A stretch of 64,000 nucleotides of DNA, taken from positions 40,331-104,330 of the forward strand of contig CALIUY010000036.1 in the NCBI GenBank assembly GCA_938048455.1. The letters run 5' to 3'. Every line of letters begins with the position of its first letter. Position 1 is the first letter of the stretch. This document shows, one piece after another, positions 24,161 to 31,470 of this stretch. This DNA is from an uncultured Desulfobacterales bacterium. Lineage in GTDB: Bacteria; Desulfobacterota; Desulfobacteria; Desulfobacterales; SpSt-501. The notes beneath the pieces are model-generated. The model saw only the letters and a program-made list of their open reading frames with translations, did not search any database and was not told the DNA's origin. The translations under genes were made by a program, and so were the position numbers.

Positions 24161-25503
24161 CCGCCTGCGACCTCTTGATCACGCGCGCCCGGGTGCTGAC
24201 CTGCAATGCCGCGGGGGAGGCGATCCCCGAGGGCTGGGTCGCCGTGCGGGACGGCCGCATCCTGGCTATCGGCGGCCCGGGGCAAACCGCGCCGCAGGAG
24301 GCCGCCGAGCGGATCGACGCCGCCGGAAGGATCCTGCTGCCGGGGCTGGTGAACGCCCACACGCATCTTCCCATGACGCTGTTCCGGGGACTCGCCGACG
24401 ATCTGCCCCTCGAGCGCTGGCTGAACGACTACATCTTTCCCGCCGAGCGCATGATGCTCGACCCCGAGACCGTGCGGGCGGGGGCGCTTCTCGCCCTGGC
24501 CGAGCTCGCCCTCTCCGGAACGACGACCTGCGGCGAGGGCTACTTCCACGCCGACGCCGTGGCCGAAGCCGTGCTCGCCTCCGGGCTGCGGGCCGTGATC
24601 GGCCAGGGCGTGATCGATCATCCCGCGCCCGGGGTCCCGGACCCCGCCTTGAACCTCGCCGCCGCCCGGGCTTTCTGCGACCGCTGGCGGGGGCGCTCGC
24701 CGCGCATCCACCCCTCGGTCTTCTGCCACGCCCCCTACACCTGCTCGGCGGAGACGCTCGCCGGAGCAAAACGCCTGTGCGCGGAACGGGACCTTCTCTT
24801 TCAGGTCCACGCCGCCGAGACCCGCCGCGAGCGGGAACAGAGCCTGCAACGCCACGGAGTGACGCCGATCGCTTTCCTCGAGCGGGCCGGCGTGCTCGAC
24901 GAGCGGACCCTGCTGCACCATGCGGTCTGGGTGGACGAGGCCGATCTGGCGGTCATCGCCCGCTCGGGGTGCGCGGTTTCGCACAACCCCGAGAGCAACC
25001 TCAAGCTCGCCTCGGGGATCGCCCCGTTGCCGGAGATGCTCGCCCGGGGGATCCCCGTGGGACTGGGAACCGACGGCAGCGCGAGCAACAACGATCTGGA
25101 TCTCTTCGGCGCCATGGATCTCGCGGCGAAAATCCACAAGGCGGCGCGACTCGACCCCACGGCGGTCTCCGCCGCCCAGGTGCTCGATCTCGCCACCCGC
25201 GGCGGAGCACGCGCGCTCGGTCTGGCCGCCGACATCGGCTCGATCGAGCCCGGGAAACTGGCCGATCTCGTCCTGCTCGAAACCCGCTCTCCCCATTTGA
25301 CCCCCCTTCACGACCCCGTATCGGCCGTCGTCTACGCCGCGCGCGGCGCGGACGTGCACACGGTGTGGGTCGGCGGCCGACGCATCGTGGAGGCAGGCCG
25401 CCTGCTCTCCTTCGACGCGGCGGCGGCGATGGCGCGGGTGGAGGAGGCCGCCTGCCGTCTCCGGCGGCGGCTGCCCCCGCTTGGCCGCAATCGGCGTTCT
25501 TGA
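24157..25503 (+). CDS. MTA/SAH deaminase-like amidohydrolase (2)
   Basis: 448 residues from a GTG at 24157 (GTGA overlap with the first amidohydrolase). All metal and catalytic positions align with those of its neighbour: His68/His70, His218/Glu221, His255 and Asp306, and both carry the LPLERWL segment, so the pair arose by duplication. Differences near the presumed substrate site include FCHAPYT (189-195) where copy 1 has VEPHSTY, suggesting different nucleoside preferences, for example one for MTA and one for SAH or 5'-deoxyadenosine. The stop codon lies inside the -35 box of the next promoter. Confidence 0.82.
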   Translation: MTACDLLITRARVLTCNAAGEAIPEGWVAVRDGRILAIGGPGQTAPQEAAERIDAAGRILLPGLVNAHTHLPMTLFRGLADDLPLERWLNDYIFPAERMMLDPETVRAGALLALAELALSGTTTCGEGYFHADAVAEAVLASGLRAVIGQGVIDHPAPGVPDPALNLAAARAFCDRWRGRSPRIHPSVFCHAPYTCSAETLAGAKRLCAERDLLFQVHAAETRREREQSLQRHGVTPIAFLERAGVLDERTLLHHAVWVDEADLAVIARSGCAVSHNPESNLKLASGIAPLPEMLARGIPVGLGTDGSASNNDLDLFGAMDLAAKIHKAARLDPTAVSAAQVLDLATRGGARALGLAADIGSIEPGKLADLVLLETRSPHLTPLHDPVSAVVYAARGADVHTVWVGGRRIVEAGRLLSFDAAAAMARVEEAACRLRRRLPPLGRNRRS

Positions 25504-25529
25504 CAGCCGCCGGTCCCGCTTTTTATAGT
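25500..25529 (+). promoter_or_regulatory. strong sigma-70-like promoter for the hydrogenase-like operon
   Basis: Perfect TTGACA (25500-25505), 18-base spacer, TATAGT (25524-25529, five of six matches). It overlaps the stop codon of the upstream amidohydrolase and lies about 95 bases before the second DRTGG gene. It would let the redox/regulatory genes be expressed independently of the nucleoside-salvage genes upstream. Confidence 0.65.
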
Positions 25530-25622
25530 GGAATCTCGATGCGATCCTCCCGCCGCGGGTTTTCCGGGGGAAAGACATCCCGGGCCGTGGCCTGCCTTGC
25601 CTTCCCCGCCGGGAGAAAGGCC

Positions 25623-25976
25623 ATGAAGCTCTCCGAGATCGTGCGCGAGCTCGAGGCCGTGCCGCTCACGGACGAGGATCACCTCGAGCTGGAAATCACC
25701 CGCTGCGCGGGAAGCGACCTGATGAGCGACGTGCTCGCGCGGCCGACCGAGGGGATCCTGCTCCTGACCGGGCTTACCTCCATTCAGACCGTCCGCACGG
25801 CGAAGATCGCCGGCGTTTCCGCGGTGGTCTTCGTGCGCGGCAAGACGCCGCCGCCGGAGACGATCGAGCTGGCGCGCACGGAGAGGCTTCCGGTTTATGC
25901 AAGCCCGCTGTCGCTCTTCGTCTGCTGCGGCCGGCTTCACGGCCGCGGCCTGACCGGGCTGGACGGTCGGCGCTGA
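25623..25976 (+). CDS. DRTGG-domain protein (copy 2)
   Basis: 117 residues from the ATG at 25623 (GGGAGAAAGG site). The same layout as copy 1 in the HndA/HndC set, including SDLMSDVLA, LLLTGLTSIQTVRTAKIAG, VVFVRGKTPPPETIELA and the C-terminal GRGLTGLDG. First gene behind a strong promoter and immediately upstream of the RsbW-like ATPase. A stand-alone DRTGG module probably binds a small ligand or partner protein; nothing more can be said from sequence. Confidence 0.75.
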   Translation: MKLSEIVRELEAVPLTDEDHLELEITRCAGSDLMSDVLARPTEGILLLTGLTSIQTVRTAKIAGVSAVVFVRGKTPPPETIELARTERLPVYASPLSLFVCCGRLHGRGLTGLDGRR

Positions 25977-26016
25977 GAGGGGGCTTCCCGCCACGCCCCC
26001 GCCGCCGGATTCCCGC

Positions 26017-26460
26017 ATGGCCTCGGTGACGAAACGCTTCCCCTTGCGCGCGCGCGACTTTCTGCACGCGGGCGAAGCCTCCATCCAGGTCCAGGCGTTT
26101 CTCAAAACGATGCGGCTCGATCCCGGTCTCATCCGGCGCATCGCGATCTGCAGCTACGAGGCCGAGATGAACGCGGTGATCCACGGCGGCAACGGAGAAC
26201 TGGAAATGACGCTGGCCGAAGACCGCATCGTGATCGAGGTCCGCGACGAAGGAGCCGGCATCGCGGACATCGAACTGGCCATGCAGCCGGGCTATTCCAC
26301 GGCCGACGAGACGGCGCGCGAGATGGGCTTCGGCGCCGGCATGGGGCTGCCGAACATGAAGACCCACGCCGACGAGCTCGAACTCGCCTCCGCGCCCGGC
26401 CGCGGAACCCGGGCGCGGATGATCTTCCGCCGCCGGCCGCCGCAGGAGAAGACGCCGTGA
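26017..26460 (+). CDS. RsbW/SpoIIAB-like ATP-binding protein
   Basis: 147 residues. GHKL-type ATPase: N box YEAEMNAVIHGG (47-58), G1 box RDEGAGIADIE (76-86), and G2 box GFGAGMGLPNMK (104-115), as in serine-kinase anti-sigma factors. There is no phospho-acceptor domain, so it is not a histidine kinase by itself. It may phosphorylate an antagonist or sequester a regulator. No sigma factor or STAS antagonist is encoded nearby. The stop overlaps the GTG of the hydrogenase-like gene (GTGA). Confidence 0.85.
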   Translation: MASVTKRFPLRARDFLHAGEASIQVQAFLKTMRLDPGLIRRIAICSYEAEMNAVIHGGNGELEMTLAEDRIVIEVRDEGAGIADIELAMQPGYSTADETAREMGFGAGMGLPNMKTHADELELASAPGRGTRARMIFRRRPPQEKTP

Positions 26461-27791
26461 GCCCCCCCGTCCGGGAGACCCTCTACGTGCGCTTTCACCC
26501 CGAGCGCTGCCAGGGGTGCGCCTCCTGCCTCAAGGTCTGCCCCACCAAGGCGATCCGCATCCGCGGTCGAAAATCGCTCTGTCTCGTCGACCGTTGCATC
26601 GGCTGCGGAGCCTGCATCGGGGCCTGCGCGGCGGGGGCGATCACGGCCGCCGTGCACCCCGTCGAAGGCATCGGCGCGGGCCACACGGCGATCGCCCTCG
26701 TCTCGCCCGTGCTCTACGCCCAATTCCCGAACGTCATGCCGCGCGAGGTGCTCAAGGCCCTGCGGCGGCTCGGCTTCCATCACACGATCGACAGCTCGAT
26801 CTTTCTCGAGATGTTCCAGTTCGCCGCCGCCGAGTTCATCCGCCGCAACCGCACCGCGGCCGAGGCCCCCTGGCCGCTGATCTCTCCGGTCTGTCCGGCG
26901 GTGGTCCGCCTGATCGCCTTCAAGTTCCCGCGGCTGCTCGCCCATGTCCTCCCCGTGCTGCGGCCGGTCGCGCTCATGGCGCGCGAGGTGCGCGACACCC
27001 TTCTGCCGCGGATCGCCGCCCGCGGCCTGCCCGCGGTGCTCTACTACATCAACCCTTGCCCGACGATGGGGGCGATGCGGACGCCGCCGGGTTCGCCCCC
27101 CCTGCCGTTGACCGAGGTCTCGATCGGCATCAACGAACTCTATCCCGCCCTGCGGCGGGCGGTGGAGGAGGCGGTCGCCGAGGCCGAGCCCTTCGGCCGC
27201 GAGGGCTTCGAGTTCGAGACCTGCACCACCGGCAACGCCTCGCTGGTCGCGATGTCGGGCGGGGAAATCGCCACCATGCGCATCGAGGCCTCGATGGCCG
27301 TATCGGGAATGCAGGAGACGACCGCCTACCTGAGCAAGATCGAGATGGGCCTCTTCCGCGACGTCGAGTACTTCGAGCTGCGGACCTGCCGCGAAGGATG
27401 TCTCGGGGGGGTCCTGAACGCGGTCGACAAATATCTCGCCAAGAGCAATATCCATCGCATGATCCACATCTACGGGCTGGGCCGCCGCATCCCCCGCCAG
27501 AGCATTCTCCGGCTCTACGATCGTGGCTGCTTCCACCCCGAGCAAAGCCCGCTCGCCCTGGCCGAGATCTTCGCCGACCGCAAGCCCCCGCTCACCCTCG
27601 CCCAGGCGGCGGAAATCGAGCGCCTGCTCGGGGAGCTGCCGGGCTACGGTTGCGGCGCCTGCGGCGCCCCGGACTGCCCGACCTTCGCCGAAGATGTCGT
27701 GCGCGGCCTGGCCGAACGCGACGACTGCGTGTGGCTCTCCGCCGGTACACGCGAAATTCGCAGCGGCAGGAGGAAGGATGAACGTCGCTGA
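26457..27791 (+). CDS. [FeFe]-hydrogenase-like Fe-S protein, catalytic residues lost
   Basis: 444 residues from a GTG at 26457. Two N-terminal 4Fe-4S clusters (Cys18/21/24/28 and Cys47/50/53/57) precede a hydrogenase large-domain region (about 75-370). A C-terminal 4Fe-4S domain has Cys399, Cys402, Cys407 and probably Cys424. The H-cluster motifs are recognisable but altered. L1 is SPVCP (cubane cysteine 146 kept, the proton-relay cysteine replaced by valine). L2 is NPCPTMG (Cys201 kept, the CN-contacting lysine absent). L3 is ELRTCREGCLGG (Cys311 and Cys315 kept). It resembles sensory or non-catalytic hydrogenase paralogs and is unlikely to turn over H2 like the standard enzyme. Its neighbours support a redox-sensing role. 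Confidence 0.85.
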   Translation: MSPPVRETLYVRFHPERCQGCASCLKVCPTKAIRIRGRKSLCLVDRCIGCGACIGACAAGAITAAVHPVEGIGAGHTAIALVSPVLYAQFPNVMPREVLKALRRLGFHHTIDSSIFLEMFQFAAAEFIRRNRTAAEAPWPLISPVCPAVVRLIAFKFPRLLAHVLPVLRPVALMAREVRDTLLPRIAARGLPAVLYYINPCPTMGAMRTPPGSPPLPLTEVSIGINELYPALRRAVEEAVAEAEPFGREGFEFETCTTGNASLVAMSGGEIATMRIEASMAVSGMQETTAYLSKIEMGLFRDVEYFELRTCREGCLGGVLNAVDKYLAKSNIHRMIHIYGLGRRIPRQSILRLYDRGCFHPEQSPLALAEIFADRKPPLTLAQAAEIERLLGELPGYGCGACGAPDCPTFAEDVVRGLAERDDCVWLSAGTREIRSGRRKDERR

Positions 27792-28128
27792 GCTGAGCAC
27801 CCGGATGGGCTGGAAAGCGGTCGCGGGCGCACGCGGCCTGGAACGCGAGGTCCGCGGCGGCTACTGCGGCGATCTCTTGAGCGACGTGATGGCCAAGGCG
27901 CCGGCGGGCTGCCTCTGGCTGACCGTGCAGGGGCACCTGAACATCATCGCGGTTGCGCTCCTGCGCGAGATGGCGGCCGTGGTCGTCACCAGCGGACGGG
28001 AGCCCGACCCCGACACCGCGCGCAAGGCCGAGGAAGAAGGGATCCCGCTCTTCACCTCCTCCGAGACGGCCTTCACGCTCGCCGGCCGCCTCTGGGAACT
28101 GGGGATCGGCCGGACCGAACCCGCCTGA
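27778..28128 (+). CDS. DRTGG-domain protein (copy 3, divergent)
   Basis: 116 residues from the ATG at 27778, inside the end of the hydrogenase-like gene (14-base overlap; AGGAAGG site). GGYCGDLLSDVMAKAPAG corresponds to the ADLMADVL block of the other two copies, and LWLTVQGHLNIIAVALLREM to their LLTGLT segment. It is therefore the same fold but more divergent, and it lacks the VRGK motif. It contributes a third DRTGG unit to the locus. Confidence 0.7.
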   Translation: MNVAELSTRMGWKAVAGARGLEREVRGGYCGDLLSDVMAKAPAGCLWLTVQGHLNIIAVALLREMAAVVVTSGREPDPDTARKAEEEGIPLFTSSETAFTLAGRLWELGIGRTEPA

Positions 28129-28150
28129 GCGGGCGGTGGAGGCCGCCGCC

Positions 28151-28891
28151 GTGCTCAGAACTTTCGCGGCCGATCTCCATATCCACAGCTGCCTCTCCCC
28201 CTGCGGGGAGTGGGAGATGAGTCCCGCGCGGATCATCCGGCGCTCGGCCGAGGCCGGGCTCGAGCTGATCGCCGTCTGCGACCACAACAGCTGCGAAAAC
28301 GCCGGCGCCGTGCAGCGCGCCGGCCGCCGCGAAGGGGTTACCGTGCTCGCCGGCATCGAGGTCTGCTCCAAGGAAGAGGTCCACGTGCTCGCCCTCTTTC
28401 CCGGGCTCGATGCCGCGCTCGCCCTGCAGGCGTGGCTCTACGAAGGGCTCGAGGGGGAAAACCGCCCCGAGCTCTTCGGCTGGCAGGTTGTCGCCGACGA
28501 AAACGACGCGGTGCTCGGGGAAAACCCGCGGCTGCTCATCGGGGCGACGCGCTGGGGGCTGGCGGAGATCGTGCGCCGCACCCAAGGGCTCGCCGGTCTG
28601 TGCATCGCCGCGCACATCGACCGCCCCGCCCACGGGATCCTCAACCAGCTGGGGTTCATCCCGGCCGAGCCCGCTTTCGACGCGCTCGAGGTCTCCTGGA
28701 GGGTCCCCCGCGGCGAGGCGCGGTCCCGTTTCCCCGAGATCGGCGCCCTGCCCTGCATCACTTCCTCCGACGCCCATCGGCTCGCGGACATCGGCCGCGC
28801 CCGCACGCGGCTCCGTCTGGCGGCCCCCACCCTGGAGGAGCTGCGCCTCGCCCTGCGTGCCGAGGCCGGGCGCGGTCTGCTGGAGGACTGA
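28151..28891 (+). CDS. PHP-domain phosphoesterase
   Basis: 246 residues from a GTG at 28151 with a GGTGGAGG ribosome-binding site; an in-frame GTG at 28136 would add five residues. PHP metal site: DLHIHS (8-13, His10/His12), CDHN (43-46), Glu69 in GIEV, His77, His154 in AAHIDRP, and SSDAH (204-208). These residues support a di- or tri-metal phosphoesterase. CLSPCG after the first motif is also seen in PHP proteins of hydrogenase clusters. It lies between DRTGG copy 3 and the second ATPase. It may remove the phosphate added by one of the neighbouring GHKL proteins or hydrolyse a nucleotide; the substrate is unknown. Confidence 0.8.
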   Translation: MLRTFAADLHIHSCLSPCGEWEMSPARIIRRSAEAGLELIAVCDHNSCENAGAVQRAGRREGVTVLAGIEVCSKEEVHVLALFPGLDAALALQAWLYEGLEGENRPELFGWQVVADENDAVLGENPRLLIGATRWGLAEIVRRTQGLAGLCIAAHIDRPAHGILNQLGFIPAEPAFDALEVSWRVPRGEARSRFPEIGALPCITSSDAHRLADIGRARTRLRLAAPTLEELRLALRAEAGRGLLED

Positions 28892-28903
28892 GGGGACGGT
28901 CCC

Positions 28904-29482
28904 GTGCGCGAGCTTTCTCTCCACCTGCTCGATCTCGCCGAAAACGCCGTCACCGCCGGCGCCCGCCGGGTTTCGATCACGGTCGAGGAGTCGCCGGCCG
29001 AGGATCGTCTCACGATCCGCGTCGCCGACGACGGCCGGGGGCTTCCCGAAGAGAAACTCCGGCGCCTCGAGGATCCCTTCGTCACCACGCGCACGACGCG
29101 TCGCGTAGGACTCGGGCTTTCGCTGCTGGCCGCCGCGGCCCGGCGGGCGGGGGGCGCTCTCCGCGTGCGCAGCGCGCCGGGAGAAGGCACCGAGGTCTGC
29201 GCCGAGTTCCGCTTCCACCACATCGACCGAGCTCCGTTGGGGGATGTCCCGGCGACGATCGCCGTCCTGATCGCCGGCTATCCGACGGTTGACTTTGTTT
29301 ACCGCCACAGGATAGAGGAGCGGGAGATCGTGCTGGATACGCGCGAATTGCGCGCGGGGGGGGAGGGCATGGATCCGGCGGATCCGGCCGTGGCCGATGC
29401 GGTCGCCCGCTGGCTGCGCGACCGGCTGCGGCCCCCCGCCCGGAGCAAAGAGGAGGATGCCGATGCCCAAGCTGACCGTTGA
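28904..29482 (+). CDS. GHKL ATPase-domain protein (histidine-kinase-like ATPase only)
   Basis: 192 residues from a GTG at 28904. N box LLDLAENAVTAGA (8-20), G1 ADDGRGLPEE (41-50), DPFVTTR as in the F box, G2 RVGLGLSL (67-74), and SAPGEGTEV. It has only the ATPase fold, with no sensor, dimerisation-phosphotransfer or receiver domain. The C-terminal 80 residues (DFVYRHRIEEREIVLDTRE) are not recognised and may bind a partner. It is the second ATPase of the locus and overlaps the ferredoxin gene by 20 bases. Confidence 0.8.
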   Translation: MRELSLHLLDLAENAVTAGARRVSITVEESPAEDRLTIRVADDGRGLPEEKLRRLEDPFVTTRTTRRVGLGLSLLAAAARRAGGALRVRSAPGEGTEVCAEFRFHHIDRAPLGDVPATIAVLIAGYPTVDFVYRHRIEEREIVLDTRELRAGGEGMDPADPAVADAVARWLRDRLRPPARSKEEDADAQADR

Positions 29483-29831
29483 GGATCTGCGGCAGATCAA
29501 GGAACGAACCCTCCAGGCCACCGCCCTGCGCCACGGGGAGGCCCGCGTCAAGATCACCGTGCACATGGGCACCTGCGGCATCGCCGCCGGCGCGCGCACG
29601 GTCATGACCGCCCTGATGGAGGAATTGGCCGAGGCCGGGCGGACCGACATCCGGGTGGTCACCTCCGGCTGCATGGGCATGTGCAGCAGCGAGCCCAACG
29701 TGACGGTCGAAGTCCTGGGGGAGGAGCCGATCGTCTACCAGCACATGGACGCCAACCGCATGCGCCAGGTCTTCCGCCGCCACATCCTGCGCGGCGAGGT
29801 CCAGACCGATTTCGCGCTCGCCAAGATGTGA
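29463..29831 (+). CDS. thioredoxin-like [2Fe-2S] ferredoxin domain protein
   Basis: 122 residues from the ATG at 29463. KITVHMGTCGIAAGAR (30-45) and VVTSGCMGMCSSEP (65-78) supply Cys38, Cys70 and Cys74 of the thioredoxin-fold [2Fe-2S] site also found at the start of the HndC-like protein. The usual fourth cysteine, a few residues after the first, is replaced in the GIAAGA loop, so cluster ligation may be incomplete or use another residue. Likely the electron-transfer partner of the hydrogenase-like protein. Confidence 0.8.
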   Translation: MPKLTVEDLRQIKERTLQATALRHGEARVKITVHMGTCGIAAGARTVMTALMEELAEAGRTDIRVVTSGCMGMCSSEPNVTVEVLGEEPIVYQHMDANRMRQVFRRHILRGEVQTDFALAKM

Positions 29832-29838
29832 CCCGACC

Positions 29839-30966
29839 ATGAGCGCGGAGCTCTCCCGGACGCGCCCGATCCGCTGCGAGCCGGCATCGGGCCGCCTCGC
29901 CGTTCTCGACCAGCGCCGGCTGCCGCATGAAACGGTTTTTTTGGAGCTGCGCACCCCGGCCGAGGTGATCGCCGCGGTGCAGACGCTCGCCGTGCGCGGC
30001 GCCCCCCTGATCGGCGTAACCGGCGCCTGGGGCATGTGGCTCGCCGCCCGCGAGGCGGCCTCCGGGCCTTCCGGCCGCCGCGCGCTCGAAGAAGCGGCGG
30101 CCGGGATCGGCGCCGCACGGCCGACGGCCGTCAACCTGCGGACGGCGGTCGAACGCGTGCTCCGGGCGACGCTCGCGGCCGAGCGCCGGGAGGAACGGGT
30201 GCGTCTGGCCGCGGCCGAGGCGGAGGCGATCGAGAGCGAGGAAATCGAGGCCTGCCGCCGGATCGGCCGGCACGGTCTGCCCCTGATCGAAAGGCTTTCG
30301 GCCGCCCGCGGCGGAGCGCCGGTGAACGTGCTCACGCACTGCAACGCCGGCCGCCTCGCCTGCGTCGAGTACGGCACCGCGACCGCCCCCCTCTACGCCG
30401 CCCACGAGGCCGGCCTCGCCATCCACGTCTGGGTGGATGAGACACGGCCCTTGAACCAGGGCGCCCGGCTCACGGCCTGGGAGCTCGCCCAAGCGGGGAT
30501 CGCCCACACCCTGATCGCCGACAACGCGGCCGGCCACCTGATGCAGCACGGCCGGGTCGATCTCGTGATCGTCGGCACCGACCGCACGACGGCCGCGGGC
30601 GACGCGGCCAACAAGATCGGCACCTACCTCAAGGCCCTCGCCGCCGCCGACAACGGCGTGCCCTTCTATGTCGCGCTGCCGGCAAGCAGCTTCGACTGGT
30701 CGCTCGCCGACGGCTTGGCCGGCATCCCCATCGAGGAGCGCGACCCGGAAGAGGTCCGCTGGGTGGAGGGTTGGGACGGCCGCGGACCGGCGCGGGTCCG
30801 GATCTGCCCCGCGGAAACCCGGGCCGCGAACTTCGCCTTCGACGTCACCCCGGCCCGGCTGATCACCGGGCTGATCACCGACCGCGGCCTCTGCCGCCCC
30901 GACCCGGCGGACATCCGCCGGCTTTTCCCTGAGGCCGCCGGCGGCGCGGCGTTTCCGTCATGTTGA
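29839..30966 (+). CDS. mtnA: S-methyl-5-thioribose-1-phosphate isomerase
   Basis: 375 residues. It converts methylthioribose-1-phosphate to methylthioribulose-1-phosphate in methionine salvage. Family residues: RGAPLIGV (53-60), LTHCNAGRLA (165-174) with catalytic Cys168, and GTDRTTAAGDAANKIGTY (246-263) with catalytic Asp248. It lies seven bases after the ferredoxin gene and overlaps the AhbB-like gene by seven bases (ATGTTGA). It completes the step after the deaminase/phosphorylase pair encoded 5-8 kb upstream. No other mtn genes are in the window, so the next step may be the aldolase shunt or lie elsewhere. Confidence 0.92.
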   Translation: MSAELSRTRPIRCEPASGRLAVLDQRRLPHETVFLELRTPAEVIAAVQTLAVRGAPLIGVTGAWGMWLAAREAASGPSGRRALEEAAAGIGAARPTAVNLRTAVERVLRATLAAERREERVRLAAAEAEAIESEEIEACRRIGRHGLPLIERLSAARGGAPVNVLTHCNAGRLACVEYGTATAPLYAAHEAGLAIHVWVDETRPLNQGARLTAWELAQAGIAHTLIADNAAGHLMQHGRVDLVIVGTDRTTAAGDAANKIGTYLKALAAADNGVPFYVALPASSFDWSLADGLAGIPIEERDPEEVRWVEGWDGRGPARVRICPAETRAANFAFDVTPARLITGLITDRGLCRPDPADIRRLFPEAAGGAAFPSC

Positions 30967-31442
30967 GCGCCACCGAGAAAAAGGTGATCGCCGCCGTGGG
31001 CGGGGACATCCCCGTCGCCCCGCGACCCTTTCTGGAGCTCGCCCGGGAGGCGGGCCTCTCCGAGGCGGTTTTCCTCGAAACCCTGCGCGGGCTCATCGCC
31101 CGGGGACTGATCCGCCGCTTCGGAGCGACGCTGCGCCATCAGCAGAGCGGCTACCGCGCCAACGCCATGGGCGCCTGGCGGGTTCCCGAAGAACGGATCG
31201 AGGAGGTGGGCCGCCTTTTCGCCTCCTTCCGCGAAGTCTCCCACTGCTACCGCCGCAACCCGCTCCCCCCCTGGCCCTACAACCTCTACACGATGATCCA
31301 CGCCGACGACGAGGAGACCTGCCGCCGCATCGCAGAGCGCATGGCCGCGGCGGCCGGCGTCTTGGACTACCTGCTGCTCTTCAGCCGCGAGGAGCTGAAA
31401 AAAACCTCCATGGCCTACTTCGCCACCGACGAAGAGGATTGA
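30960..31442 (+). CDS. ahbB: siroheme decarboxylase subunit (AhbA/AhbB, Lrp-like)
   Basis: 160 residues. An Lrp/AsnC-like winged helix (LTRL-type start, FLETLRGLIARGLIRRFGA) plus an alpha/beta domain with VSHCYRRNP and NLYTMIHADDEE. The family AhbA/AhbB decarboxylates siroheme to didecarboxysiroheme in the alternative heme pathway of sulfate reducers and archaea. The histidine in SHCYRR is the family landmark. Only one subunit is present here; the partner may be encoded elsewhere, or this may be a homodimeric type. ATG at 30960 within the end of mtnA. The choice between AhbA and AhbB is not certain. Confidence 0.75.
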   Translation: MLSATEKKVIAAVGGDIPVAPRPFLELAREAGLSEAVFLETLRGLIARGLIRRFGATLRHQQSGYRANAMGAWRVPEERIEEVGRLFASFREVSHCYRRNPLPPWPYNLYTMIHADDEETCRRIAERMAAAAGVLDYLLLFSREELKKTSMAYFATDEED

Positions 31443-31470
31443 CCCCGCCGCCCCAGGGGATTTCCCGGCC

